Positions 1 through 7,617 of a stretch of 64,000 nucleotides of DNA are shown here, one piece after another. The DNA is taken from assembly GCA_016192705.1 (NCBI GenBank), contig JACPTQ010000021.1, positions 41,968 through 105,967 on the forward strand, read 5' to 3'. The DNA comes from Deltaproteobacteria bacterium. GTDB lineage: Bacteria > Myxococcota > JACPTQ01. A program made the position numbers and the translations under genes. Each line of letters opens with the position of its first letter. Positions within the stretch are counted from its first letter, which is position 1. The notes beneath the pieces are model-generated. The model saw only the letters and a program-made list of their open reading frames with translations, searched no databases and had not been told where the DNA came from.

Positions 1-209
1 AAGCGCACAAGCGAAAACGCCGCATGGACGCGACTCGCGGCCGGTGGCGAGAGCCCGGCGCGCGTTAGCTCGGCTTCGGACGCTCGCGCGACCTCGCGCA
101 GCGACCCCATCGACTTCACGACGGCCCTCGCCGCGCGCAGCGATCGCGGTGACGGCAACGTCCGGTTCGCCAGCAACCGCGCTAAATGAAACTCTGAATC
201 GTTCGGCAT
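1..209 (-). CDS. radC: RadC-like (UPF0758) protein, N-terminal part, runs off the window
   Basis: Reading the minus strand from an ATG at 209-207 gives an open frame of 69 codons to the window edge. The translation begins MPNDSEFHLARLLANR and ends in a helix-hairpin-helix-like segment, SMGSLREVARASEAELTRAG followed by LSPPAASRVHAAFSLVR. This resembles the N-terminal HhH part of RadC family proteins, which comes before the JAB/MPN metalloprotease-like domain; that domain would lie outside the window. A strong AGGAGG ribosome binding site sits 8 bases upstream of the ATG, which fixes the start. The gene diverges from the phospholipase-like gene at 405. RadC proteins are named for DNA repair but their biochemical role is unsettled. 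The family call rests on the HhH segment only. Confidence 0.6.
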   Translation of the reverse strand, partial: MPNDSEFHLARLLANRTLPSPRSLRAARAVVKSMGSLREVARASEAELTRAGLSPPAASRVHAAFSLVR

Positions 210-309
210 CCGAAGTTCCTCCTGGGTTCGGTGTTACGCCTTCGCAACATTGGTGCCGACCAAAGCGCGCCAATTCGGCAAGGAAACTGCGCCGCGCGAC
301 GGAGTCGCC

Positions 310-345
310 GAGCGATATTCGCTCAGCGCTGAGCGACATTCGCTC
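310..345. repeat. Double palindrome in the divergent promoter region
   Basis: Two copies of a palindrome, GAGCGA-TAT-TCGCTC (310-324) and GAGCGA-CAT-TCGCTC (331-345), are separated by AGCGCT, itself palindromic, so the whole 36-base stretch is almost a perfect palindrome. It lies between the divergent radC-like gene (start 209) and the phospholipase-like gene (start 405). It may be an operator for a dimeric regulator or a REP-like element. No second copy was noticed in the window. Confidence 0.45.
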
Positions 346-404
346 ACGCGCCCAGACCCGAAGGCCGACTTGACGCGATCCGCGTGCGTCGCCACACTCA
401 ATTT

Positions 405-1340
405 ATGCTGCGGCTTCCAACCCTTGTCGCCGTCATCGTCGTTCTATTGGTTTTTTTCCCGGCCCCCGCGCTCGCGTGGGGCCCCCTCACCCACGTCCAC
501 TTCGGCAACGACATCCTCAACCACCTCGCCGTCTTGACGCCGTTTGTTGCCAAACTCCTGCGCGACCACCGCCTCGACTACCTCTATGGATGCATCGCCG
601 CCGATCACATCGTTGGCAAAAACCTCGCGCCGTATTACGCGCACTGCCACAATTGGAAGGTCGCGTTCAAGCTTCTCAAAGACGCGTGGACGCCGGGCCA
701 AAAGGCATGCGCCTATGGTTTCCTTTCGCACCTCGCGGCCGACGTCATCGCGCACAATTTTTTCGTCCCTTTCAAAATGGTGCAGAGCTTTCCCGCGCGC
801 ACGGCGAAGCACACGTACTGGGAGTTGCGGTTCGACCAGTTCGTTGAGCCCGGGACTTGGCTCGTGTCAAAAGAGATCGCGCGCCACGACAACAGTGAAA
901 ACGACGCGCTCCTCGCAACGTCGCTCAGCAAGACACTCTTTTCGTACCGCACCGGGAAACGCCTTTTCGCGAGCGCGATGCTTTTCACGCGCCTCAAACG
1001 GTGGCGCGGGATGATGGCGTACATCGGCCGCCGCTCGCCGTGGCCGCTCGTTCCCGCGGAGGTCGACCGCTTGAAGCGCATGACGATCGACAATGTTCTT
1101 TCGATCCTTATCGACGTCGAGGAGGCGCGGTGCGTATCGGGCGACCCGGTCGGTGCGCGCAATTTGAAGATCAGCGAGCAGCTGCGGCATCGGCTCAAGG
1201 CGCTCCGTCGTGGAAAAAAACTCGTCCCCGAAACAACACCCGTACTCACGCAGCTCTTCGAAGAGCCGTTCCGCGACTCTATTTACTCGACCTTCGAAGC
1301 GCCCGATCTCGCGCCGCTGCTCGTAAATGCTCGGGATTGA
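405..1340 (+). CDS. Secreted zinc-dependent phospholipase C-fold protein
   Basis: The 311-residue product starts with a signal peptide (MLRLPTLVAVIVVLLVFF then PAPALA, cleavage before Trp-Gly). ATG 405 is chosen over an in-frame GTG at 384 because it places the signal peptide at the N-terminus. The mature protein has the order of zinc ligands seen in bacterial Zn-dependent phospholipase C: WGPLTHVHFGNDIL near the N-terminus, AADHIVG, YAHCHNW, and the core GFLSHLAADVIAHNFF (H-x3-D-x3-H). Members of this fold hydrolyse phosphoester bonds of phospholipids outside the cytoplasm, but substrate cannot be inferred here. Two more proteins with related motifs are encoded at 8303 and 14164. Fold assignment is fairly firm; enzymatic activity is inferred. 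Confidence 0.75.
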   Translation: MLRLPTLVAVIVVLLVFFPAPALAWGPLTHVHFGNDILNHLAVLTPFVAKLLRDHRLDYLYGCIAADHIVGKNLAPYYAHCHNWKVAFKLLKDAWTPGQKACAYGFLSHLAADVIAHNFFVPFKMVQSFPARTAKHTYWELRFDQFVEPGTWLVSKEIARHDNSENDALLATSLSKTLFSYRTGKRLFASAMLFTRLKRWRGMMAYIGRRSPWPLVPAEVDRLKRMTIDNVLSILIDVEEARCVSGDPVGARNLKISEQLRHRLKALRRGKKLVPETTPVLTQLFEEPFRDSIYSTFEAPDLAPLLVNARD

Positions 1341-1388
1341 GCGCGCTTTCTAGGGTGCGCATAGACATCCTCCCAGGCATCCTCTAGT

Positions 1389-1407
1389 ATGTCCTCTGGG
1401 AGGACAT
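1389..1407. promoter_or_regulatory. Palindromic operator overlapping the antitoxin ribosome binding site
   Basis: ATGTCCTC-TGG-GAGGACAT is a perfect 8-base inverted repeat ending one base before the antitoxin ATG at 1409. Its right arm contains the GGGAGG ribosome binding sequence, so protein bound here, or an mRNA hairpin, could block both transcription and translation. A TAGTAT -10-like hexamer lies at 1385-1390. Toxin-antitoxin operons are commonly autorepressed by RHH antitoxins binding such palindromes. Confidence 0.6.
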
Positions 1408-1408
1408 C

Positions 1409-1642
1409 ATGGAACGCCTTAACTTGAACATTCCAACGGAAGCGCGAAAAACCCTTCGGCGTCTCGCGAAGAATGCGAAGCGACGCGAGGGCGAGTATGC
1501 GCGCGTCTTGCTTTTGAGTGCGATCGACCAGGCCGAACGTGAAGAATTCTATCGGCAGGTCGCGGAGAACATGACGCCGGCGGTGTGGAAACGAGATCTC
1601 GCCATCGCGCGTGCGATGGAGCGTGAACGCCATCGTGGCTGA
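1409..1642 (+). CDS. Ribbon-helix-helix antitoxin (MazE-like position)
   Basis: This 77-residue basic protein begins MERLNLNIPTEARKTLRRLA, a beta strand followed by a helix typical of a ribbon-helix-helix DNA-binding domain. The C-terminal half (TPAVWKRDLAIARAMERERH) is amphipathic and likely wraps the toxin. It overlaps the start of the MazF-like toxin gene, the usual antitoxin-first order. The operator palindrome sits directly upstream. The family is inferred from fold pattern and context. Confidence 0.6.
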   Translation: MERLNLNIPTEARKTLRRLAKNAKRREGEYARVLLLSAIDQAEREEFYRQVAENMTPAVWKRDLAIARAMERERHRG

Positions 1643-1979
1643 GCGCGGCGACGTCATGGTCCGCAAACGGCGGCTCGGTTTCGGCGCGTCAGGTCGCGCG
1701 GATCGCGTCGTTGTCGTTCAACCGGCCTGTTTGAACGCGGTGTTGCCAACCACTGTTGTTGTTCCCCTCGAAGTGGGGCGAAGCTCCTACGGGGTTCAGT
1801 CGCGCGATGTCCCTGTCAGCGCGGCAGAGGCTGGTGCGGATCGCGCGCACATCGCGATCGTCACGCTGGTGTCGAGTGCTTCCCTCGATCGCTTGGAGCC
1901 GGGCGCCGTGGGCCGACTTTCCGCGTTCACCCTCGCAAAAATCGACCGCGTGCTTCGAATCGTGCTCGGTTTGGCGTGA
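1635..1979 (+). CDS. MazF/PemK-type endoribonuclease toxin
   Basis: From GTG 1635 the 114-residue product starts MAERGDVMVRKRRLG and continues with RVVVVQPACLNAVLPTTVVV, matching the RGDV start and the Vv-vvQ-l-n---t-vvvPl strand pattern of PemK/MazF toxins. This family cleaves mRNA ribosome-independently until neutralised by its antitoxin. The gene overlaps the antitoxin stop by 8 bases in a different frame, implying translational coupling. GTG 1623 is also possible; neither start has a well-spaced ribosome binding site. The length is normal for the family, and the module appears intact. Confidence 0.65.
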   Translation: MAERGDVMVRKRRLGFGASGRADRVVVVQPACLNAVLPTTVVVPLEVGRSSYGVQSRDVPVSAAEAGADRAHIAIVTLVSSASLDRLEPGAVGRLSAFTLAKIDRVLRIVLGLA

Positions 1980-2146
1980 AACGAGGAGGGGGATTTGGCA
2001 ACGTCTCGTATCAAGTATTTCTTCGATTTTGGGTGCGACAGCCCATTCTGGAGCGCCGATGAGAAAACACGGGGCGCTTTTGGGTATCCGTTTACTCTCG
2101 AACTCTTGGTGTTTTGATATCGCGCGAGTGGCGCGTGGTCGTCGGG

Positions 2147-2788
2147 TCAGATCTGCGACGACGGGCAGACGCGATTCAGACGGCACTTTGCGCAATCGGG
2201 TGTGCGCGCGCGGCAGATGTGGTGCCCGAGCCGCCAGGCGCCGAGCCCAAATGCGATCCACTGCGTGCGGGGTAAAAGGCGCATGAGGTCGCGTTCGACC
2301 TTGACCGGATCGTTATGGCGCGTGAAGCCGAGGCGACGAGAGATTCGCCCGATATGGGTGTCGACGACGATCCCCTCGGGCGTGCCGAAAGCGTAACCGA
2401 GGACGACGTTCGCTGTTTTTCGCCCGACGCCCTTGAGCAACACGAGGTCGTTCATGCTCCGCGGGACATCGCCGCCGTGTCGCGCGACGAGGAGTTCGCA
2501 TGTCGCCTTGAGATGGCGCGCTTTGACGCGAAAGAAGCCGACGCTCTTGATGAGCGCCTGAATTTCGGCCTCGGCGCCGGCGGCCATTGTGCGCGCGTCG
2601 GGGAAGCGCGAGAAAAGCCGGGGTGTGAGCTTATTGACCTGCGCGTCGGTCGACTGCGCGGCGAGCATGGTCCCGACAAGGAGTTGAAACGGGTTTTCGA
2701 ATCTGAGCTCGCAGTGCGCGTTCGGGAACATCCCGGCGAGGCGATGAAGGAGGATGCGTGCCGATGGGGCGGGTTTCTTTGCGGCCAT
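2147..2788 (-). CDS. nth: Endonuclease III (DNA glycosylase/AP lyase)
   Basis: Bifunctional DNA glycosylase/AP lyase that removes oxidised pyrimidines in base excision repair. The 213-residue sequence shows the family landmarks: FENPFQLLVGTMLAAQSTDA near the N-terminus, the helix-hairpin-helix LKGVGRKTANVVLGYAFG carrying the catalytic lysine (around residue 122), the VDTHIGRISRRLG segment with the catalytic aspartate (around residue 140), and a C-terminal 4Fe-4S loop with cysteines spaced C-x6-C-x2-C-x5-C. Its ATG overlaps the gshB stop by one base (TGATG), so the two are probably co-translated. Confidence 0.95.
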   Translation of the reverse strand: MAAKKPAPSARILLHRLAGMFPNAHCELRFENPFQLLVGTMLAAQSTDAQVNKLTPRLFSRFPDARTMAAGAEAEIQALIKSVGFFRVKARHLKATCELLVARHGGDVPRSMNDLVLLKGVGRKTANVVLGYAFGTPEGIVVDTHIGRISRRLGFTRHNDPVKVERDLMRLLPRTQWIAFGLGAWRLGHHICRARTPDCAKCRLNRVCPSSQI

Positions 2789-3729
2789 CAGCGCGAAAGC
2801 GACTCGGCGTAGTCGACGACGCGGCGTTCGAGCTGGACGTTGTTCAAGCGGTTGATTTCTTGAAGGCAGGTCGGGCTCGTGACGTTGACTTCGGTGAGGT
2901 GCCCGCCGATGACGTCGATTCCGACGAAGTGCAGCCCGTCGGCGATGAGAGCGTCGCGGAGCGCGTCGCAGATCTCGAGGTCGAATTGATCGAGAACGGT
3001 CGGGGCGACGGTTCCACCGGCCGCCATATTCGCGCGCAAGTCGCCAACCTGCGGAATGCGATTCAGCGCGCCGATCGGTTCGCCGCCGAGAAGGAGAATG
3101 CGCTTATCGCCTTTCGCGACCGCGGGCAGGTAGCGCTGCGCAACAACGGTTTGGGTGCCGCGTCCTGTCGCGGTTTCAAGAAGCGCACGGCGGTTTGGGT
3201 CTCCGTCCCGCACGAGATAAACACCGCGACCGCCCATGCCGTCGAGTGGTTTCACGACGATGGCGCCGCCGACTTCCGTGCGAAACCGATCGATTTCGTC
3301 GATCGAAGATGTGACGAGCGTTTCTGGAATGAGCGATGGGAAACGCAAGGCGTAGAGTTTCTCGTTCGCGTCGCGGAGGGCGCGCGGGTGGTTCAAAACG
3401 ACCGTCGACGACGGCGCGAGCGAGAGGAGTTGCGTCGCGTACAGGTATTCGAGGTCGACGGGCGGGTCTTTGCGCATCCAGATGATGTTGAAGTCGGCCG
3501 CGGCGCGGTTTTCGGGCGGTCCGGGCGTCGGCGAGTCGCTCGCTCCACGTCGTGGCGCGACGGGACGGGCGTTCACGCGAAGTTCGTTGCGAAAGAAAAG
3601 GTCGCGGCACTCGGCGACAAATGTCGCGTCGCTGCGGCGCGCGGTTTCGAGAAGGATGGCGTACGTCGTGTCGTGGTGCACCTTGATGGTCTCGAAGGGA
3701 TCGATCACGAACAAGACGCGGCGGGTCAT
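2788..3729 (-). CDS. gshB: Glutathione synthetase
   Basis: ATP-grasp ligase joining gamma-glutamylcysteine and glycine, the last step of glutathione synthesis, in the cytosol. The 313-residue protein has the prokaryotic GshB layout: N-terminal domain (MTRRVLFVIDPFETIKVHHD), the RKDPPVD motif around residue 85, the ATP-grasp core with VVKPLDGMGGRGV, the RYLPAVAKGDKRILLLGGEP strand and the metal-binding EVNVTSPTCLQEIN near the C-terminus. The ATG overlaps the upstream 255-residue ORF by four bases (ATGA) and the stop overlaps nth, so the three form a coupled unit. No gshA is visible in the window. Confidence 0.95.
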   Translation of the reverse strand: MTRRVLFVIDPFETIKVHHDTTYAILLETARRSDATFVAECRDLFFRNELRVNARPVAPRRGASDSPTPGPPENRAAADFNIIWMRKDPPVDLEYLYATQLLSLAPSSTVVLNHPRALRDANEKLYALRFPSLIPETLVTSSIDEIDRFRTEVGGAIVVKPLDGMGGRGVYLVRDGDPNRRALLETATGRGTQTVVAQRYLPAVAKGDKRILLLGGEPIGALNRIPQVGDLRANMAAGGTVAPTVLDQFDLEICDALRDALIADGLHFVGIDVIGGHLTEVNVTSPTCLQEINRLNNVQLERRVVDYAESLSR

Positions 3730-4493
3730 TTGTCGTCCGAGAAGAAGAGGATCTCGTCGTCGGACTTAGGGGCGGGAGCAGATCGACCACGATCACGTCC
3801 ACGACGACGATCACGATGTTCGGATGCGTTTGCGTTTGCGTTTGCGGGTGCGGGAACTTGACGCAAAGGCGCGGAGACGCCAAGGAAAGAGGTTTCTGGC
3901 CTTGCGTCTTTGCGTCTTTGCGCCTCTGCGTTGAAATCTCCTGGGGTTGCGGATTCAGCCACGGCATCAAGATCCCGTTTCGACAACTCCGCGGCGACGC
4001 TTGCGCCCGGACCCGTCCATTCGCCGAACAGCAGCGCCGATCCCGCGGGTGTCGCTTCGAGTCGACCCTTAAGAAGCAGCCCACTCGATGTACCGCCGTC
4101 GGCCCAGGGCGACGACAACGCTTCGTAAACCACATCACCAAAGAGGCTCGGCGGCGCACCCGTCAGCGTGACCCACGTCTCCGCATCCTCGGGTGTGTCA
4201 TCCGCATCGCGGCTGGGCGCGGGCCGTTGCTCACGCCCAACGCGCTTTTGTGCCGGGTCATCGTGCGATTCTTCGAAAAGAAAAGTACGCCCCCGTTTCG
4301 TTATGCCAAGTGGATTCGAATGAACAACGGATGCCTGTCGATCGCCCTCGTCGACAATGACGATCGGCGCGCTCACGCGAGAATTGATCGGCTCATCGGC
4401 GCGCGATGGTCCACCGTCCCCAAGCGACAGCGTGTCGCCGAGCACCGGCGGAAACCGGTTGAACGGGCCGAGCTTACACGCGCGCGATGCCAT
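3726..4493 (-). CDS. Hypothetical protein with a repeat-derived C-terminus
   Basis: A 255-residue protein of unknown function placed between the flotillin gene (6-base gap) and gshB (ATGA overlap), which supports it being translated. The first 185 residues are low in motifs; a segment around residues 105-165 (WVTLTGAPPSLFGDVVYEAL and GSALLFGEWTG) looks folded. From about residue 185 the sequence DFNAEAQRRKDARPETSFLG is encoded by a dispersed hairpin repeat (3861-3944). It is followed by an ANANANA run and an Arg/Asp-rich stretch before an acidic tail. The repeat-coded part is probably an insertion that stayed in frame. No family is recognised. Confidence 0.55.
   Translation of the reverse strand: MASRACKLGPFNRFPPVLGDTLSLGDGGPSRADEPINSRVSAPIVIVDEGDRQASVVHSNPLGITKRGRTFLFEESHDDPAQKRVGREQRPAPSRDADDTPEDAETWVTLTGAPPSLFGDVVYEALSSPWADGGTSSGLLLKGRLEATPAGSALLFGEWTGPGASVAAELSKRDLDAVAESATPGDFNAEAQRRKDARPETSFLGVSAPLRQVPAPANANANASEHRDRRRGRDRGRSAPAPKSDDEILFFSDDK
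3861..3944. repeat. Dispersed hairpin repeat, copy 1, in frame within a gene
   Basis: An imperfect palindrome of about 84 bases: on the plus strand ACGCAAAGGCGCGGAGACGC and CAAGGAA, and on the other side the complement, ending in CGCCTCTGCGTTGAAATCTC. A second copy lies at 58524-58604. Both are read on the minus strand in the same phase and give DFNA-A---RK-A. Repeats of this type (AACGCAAAGRCGC-like arms) are known as dispersed elements in many bacteria. The adjacent stretch 3785-3855 (GCGTTTGCGTTT and CGACGACGATCACG runs) is low complexity. Confidence 0.8.
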
Positions 4494-4499
4494 ACGCGC

Positions 4500-5993
4500 C
4501 TACGACTTAGCGATTCCGCCTTCGACGACCTTCGCCGAAGGCGCACCGACGCCGGCGGTTAGCTGCGTCCCCTTCGTTGCCTCGGCGAGTCCCGGGATCG
4601 ATTGCAGCAGTTTCTTCAAGTCGACGCCCGTCAGCCCATCGACGATCGGCGGCAACTGCGCGAGGATCGTCGCGACTTCGCCCGTCAGCTTGCTCGCGCC
4701 ACCGCCCCCATTTCCGCCCGTGTTGATAAAGACCATCTTCTCCGTCTTCGCGAGCGGCGCCGACACCGCTTCCGCAAGTCGCGGCAGCGACTCGATCAGC
4801 ATCTGCGCAATCGCCGCCTGGTTGTAATGCGCCCACGAATCCGCCTTGCGTGCCATCGCCTCAGCCTCCGCGAGCCCGACCGCCCGCCGTACCTCAGCCT
4901 CCGCGAGCCCGCGCGCACGAATCGCCTCGGCCTCCGCTTCACCGCGCGCCTTCACGACGTCCGCCTCTGCGAGCCCGCGCGCCTTCGCCGCCTCGGCCTC
5001 CGCAAACCCACGCGCCTTCACCGCATCCGCCGCGCCGGACGCTTCGGTCTGCAACTTAAACCGCTCGGCCTCCGCTTCAATTTGCACAGCGCGCCGCTTC
5101 GCTTCCGTCGGCTTTTGCACCGTCGCCTCAAGCTCTTTCTCGCGCCGCAAAATCTCCTTCTCTTGCAAGTCGATCTGCTTCGTGCGCTCGCTCACTTGAT
5201 ACGCGATGTCCGCATCGGCGCGCTTTTGGTTGACGATGACGGCGGCCTCCGCGCGCTTCGTCTCGTAGTCTCGATTCGCTTCGGCGATCCTCGTCTCCGC
5301 TTCAAACCGTGCCGTATCGCCCGCCTGCTTCGCCGACGCGCTTCGAATCGCCGCATCGCGCGCCGCTTCCGCCTCGGCGATTGCTTGGTTCCTTTTCACG
5401 AGCGCGAGCTGCTGCTTTCCAATCGCGTCGAGATACCCCTGCTTGTCGCGAATGTCTTTCAGCGTGAACGACACGACGCGAAGCCCCATCTTGCCCATGT
5501 CGTGCTCGCTCACCTCTTGCACGGCCTGCGTGAACTTCTCGCGGTCTTTGTAAATCTCCTCAACCGACAACTTTCCGATGATCGCGCGCAAGTGCCCTTC
5601 AACGGTTTGCATCGCGACGTCCATGATTTCGCTCTTGCCGCGCCCCAGAAACTGCTCAGCCGCCGTTCCGATCGATTCGACTTCGTTCCCGACCTTAATC
5701 TGCGCGACGCCCTCGACGATGATCGGCACGCCTTGCGCGGTCATGACTTCCGGCGTTTTGACGTCGATCGTCATCACCTCGAGCGACAAAATATCGGCGC
5801 GCTCAAGCACCGGCCATACGATTGTGCCGCCGCCGCGCACGACGCGAAATCCCTTCGAACCGCCCGAGACAATGAGCGCCTCGTTCGGGCCGACTTTTCG
5901 ATAGCGGCTTGCGAAAATCATGAGGAAGATGAAGAAAACAAGGGCACCCGCTCCACCTGCAATGAGCCCCCACGGGATGTTAGCTGCGTTCAT
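4500..5993 (-). CDS. Flotillin/SPFH-domain membrane protein (YqiK-like)
   Basis: A flotillin-family scaffold of functional membrane microdomains, often made with an NfeD/YqiJ partner. From ATG 5993 (AAAAAGGAG upstream) the 497 residues comprise a single N-terminal membrane helix (about residues 8-30), an SPFH domain (about 32-210, with FRVVRGGGTIVWPVLERAD) and a long helical region. In the latter, residues 330-410 repeat an 11-residue unit such as KARGLAEAEAV five times, as in flotillins. The C-terminus has a Gly-rich segment (NTGGNGGGGASKL). It follows the PspA and YqiJ-like genes on the same strand, with a repeat element inserted just before its ribosome binding site. Confidence 0.9.
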   Translation of the reverse strand: MNAANIPWGLIAGGAGALVFFIFLMIFASRYRKVGPNEALIVSGGSKGFRVVRGGGTIVWPVLERADILSLEVMTIDVKTPEVMTAQGVPIIVEGVAQIKVGNEVESIGTAAEQFLGRGKSEIMDVAMQTVEGHLRAIIGKLSVEEIYKDREKFTQAVQEVSEHDMGKMGLRVVSFTLKDIRDKQGYLDAIGKQQLALVKRNQAIAEAEAARDAAIRSASAKQAGDTARFEAETRIAEANRDYETKRAEAAVIVNQKRADADIAYQVSERTKQIDLQEKEILRREKELEATVQKPTEAKRRAVQIEAEAERFKLQTEASGAADAVKARGFAEAEAAKARGLAEADVVKARGEAEAEAIRARGLAEAEVRRAVGLAEAEAMARKADSWAHYNQAAIAQMLIESLPRLAEAVSAPLAKTEKMVFINTGGNGGGGASKLTGEVATILAQLPPIVDGLTGVDLKKLLQSIPGLAEATKGTQLTAGVGAPSAKVVEGGIAKS

Positions 5994-6012
5994 GGACTGT
6001 CTCCTTTTTGGG

Positions 6013-6138
6013 AGGCTGCTGAAAAACGCCCAGCTGCGGCGTTGGCGCGTCGCCGCTCGCTTCCGCGTACATCTGAGTACAGCGTCCGCTCGCGGCTTTC
6101 CGGGCCTGCCTTGCATCTGGACGTTTTTGACCAGCCTG
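6013..6138. repeat. MITE-like intergenic repeat with terminal inverted repeats
   Basis: The left end AGGCTGCTGAAAAACGCCCA and the reverse complement of the right end, AGGCTGGTCAAAAACGTCCA, form imperfect terminal inverted repeats of about 25 bases around a GC-rich core. Elements with this GGCTGCTGAAAAACGCCCA-type end are widespread dispersed repeats in deltaproteobacteria (general knowledge, not checked). It occupies nearly the whole gap between the YqiJ-like gene and the flotillin gene and abuts the flotillin ribosome binding site at 5999-6010. Confidence 0.75.
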
Positions 6139-6143
6139 ATTCA

Positions 6144-6748
6144 TCACGTTTTTATTACCTGCTCAATAGATTTAGAAAGTTCGATCTTTTCGCGTTTTTC
6201 GTCGCCCGGGCCGAGCGTGCGTGCGACATCGACATAGAGCGTGGCCCCGACCTTTTGAGAAATGGTCGCGATGGTGCCTTTGGCGACGGTTCCGCCATCC
6301 TCGGCCCGCGCCGGGAAATTCGAGCGCGCGCCGCCCGCCGAGACGAGCACTTCGCCGACGCCGCCCGCCGGGATTTCCGTGATGACTTCGCATAAGCGAG
6401 CCCGACGCCCGAGCCGAGCGCAACCGGTAGATTGAGGACGAGGCTCGTCGCACCCGATTCAAGCGCAATGATGCCGCCCGCGCCGAACGCCGCGGCGAAA
6501 CTTCCGAGAACGCCGGGGCTGAAGAACGGGAAGTTGATGTGGCCTCCCGCGTGCGCGTGCGAGTCGACTCCGTGTCCGTGCGCTCCCGCTTCCGCGCCCC
6601 CTCCCGCATCCACTCCCGCAGCCGTATCCGCTCCTGCGTCAACCCCGTGGCCGGCATCGCTCCCATCGCCGCCCAACTGCCCGAGCAAAAGCGACCCGAG
6701 CGCGAGCAGCACGCCGAACGACAAAAACGCCATGTAAACAGTAAACAT
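6144..6748 (-). pseudogene. YqiJ/NfeD-like membrane OB-fold protein, frameshifted near 6386
   Basis: The N-terminal frame from ATG 6748 gives a membrane protein: MFTVYMAFLSFGVLLALGSL, a His/Gly/Ala-rich loop (residues 25-70), then FSPGVLGSFAAAFGAGGII and another hydrophobic segment ending GSGVGLAYAK. The expected OB-fold domain is not in this frame but directly downstream in another (ITEIPAGGVGEVLVSAGGAR, GTIATISQKVGATLYVDVAR, ending at 6144). Restoring one base after AAG near 6386 would join them as GLAYAKVITEIPAGG. YqiJ-like proteins pair with flotillins, matching the next gene. Either a real one-base deletion or a sequencing error. Its ATG overlaps the pspA stop (TAATG). Confidence 0.65.
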
Positions 6749-7464
6749 TACTTGTCGAGCTTCTTTCGCAAATCCGCGAGTGCGTCATCAACGCCCGTCT
6801 CCGCTTCGTAACGTTGAAACTTCGCCTCGACTTCGCGGCGCCGGCTGTCTGACGCGGTGTCGCGTGAAAGCTCGTTCATCGCCTCCCATTCGGCGTCGAG
6901 CGTGTTGACCTTGTCTTCCATCCGCGCGAAATCGCCGAGGTGCTTATCGACCGCGGGATCGCCGGTGTCGGCTCTTGTCACTGGAGTCGCCGCCGCCCGT
7001 TCCGAATCGCGCTCCCGCACCGCTTGCCCGACCTTATGCCTTGCCACGACCTCAATTTTCTTCGCCCGCGCATCGCGCAACTTCTCCTCGAGCGCCCGCA
7101 CGCTCGTCCGCAGCGAATCGCCGTACTCGCGCTGCTTTTCGAGAAGCGCGCGCAGCCGTTCGACGTTTTTTTCCTCGCTGACCTTCTCGATGAGCGCCTC
7201 ACGCGCGAGCGTCTCGTCACCGTGTCGCATCGCGGCCTCCGCGCGTTTCGCCCATTTCGCCGCTTCGACCTCGTGGTTCCGAAGCTGGATCTCGAGTTTG
7301 CGTTCGTCACCCGCGACGGCAATCGTCTGCCGCTTCGCATCGCGCACCGCGTCCTCCATGTCGAGAAGCTGCTGCTCAAGCAGCTTGACCGGGTCTTCCG
7401 CACGGTCGAGAAGCTCGTTCAAATTCGCGCGCACAACTTCGTTGAGGCGACTTAGAATCCCCAT
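6748..7464 (-). CDS. pspA: PspA/IM30 family membrane-stress protein
   Basis: A 238-residue coiled-coil protein of the PspA/IM30/Vipp1 (ESCRT-III-like) family that coats and stabilises the inner membrane. ATG 7464 is chosen over the upstream in-frame start at 7497 because it follows a GGAGG and begins with the amphipathic helix MGILSRLNEVVRANLNELLD typical of the family, followed by RAEDPVKLLEQQLLDMEDAV. The remainder is almost wholly helical, ending with TGVDDALADLRKKLDK, a common PspA tail. It heads a run with the YqiJ-like and flotillin genes, suggesting a membrane-integrity cassette. Confidence 0.9.
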   Translation of the reverse strand: MGILSRLNEVVRANLNELLDRAEDPVKLLEQQLLDMEDAVRDAKRQTIAVAGDERKLEIQLRNHEVEAAKWAKRAEAAMRHGDETLAREALIEKVSEEKNVERLRALLEKQREYGDSLRTSVRALEEKLRDARAKKIEVVARHKVGQAVRERDSERAAATPVTRADTGDPAVDKHLGDFARMEDKVNTLDAEWEAMNELSRDTASDSRRREVEAKFQRYEAETGVDDALADLRKKLDK

Positions 7465-7617
7465 GGCCTCCTCCTTCGAAACAGAGCCGGATTTCATTTA
7501 TATCGCCGTATCGGCTGCCCCCACAAGGGCGTCGCGGACTAAAGCGAATGGCCGTGATTGGCGAGTGGCCGCGTGCTAGAAAACCGCGTGGAGCAGTGAC
7601 CGAGGGACGCGAAACGA

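Noticed and set aside
2758..3861. Long plus-strand ORF of 367 codons
   Set aside because: It is antisense to gshB and its Val/Arg-rich sequence has no motifs.
4602..6395. Long plus-strand ORF of 597 codons
   Set aside because: It is antisense to the flotillin gene; its Arg/Leu-rich translation has no family motifs and the minus strand has clear SPFH features.
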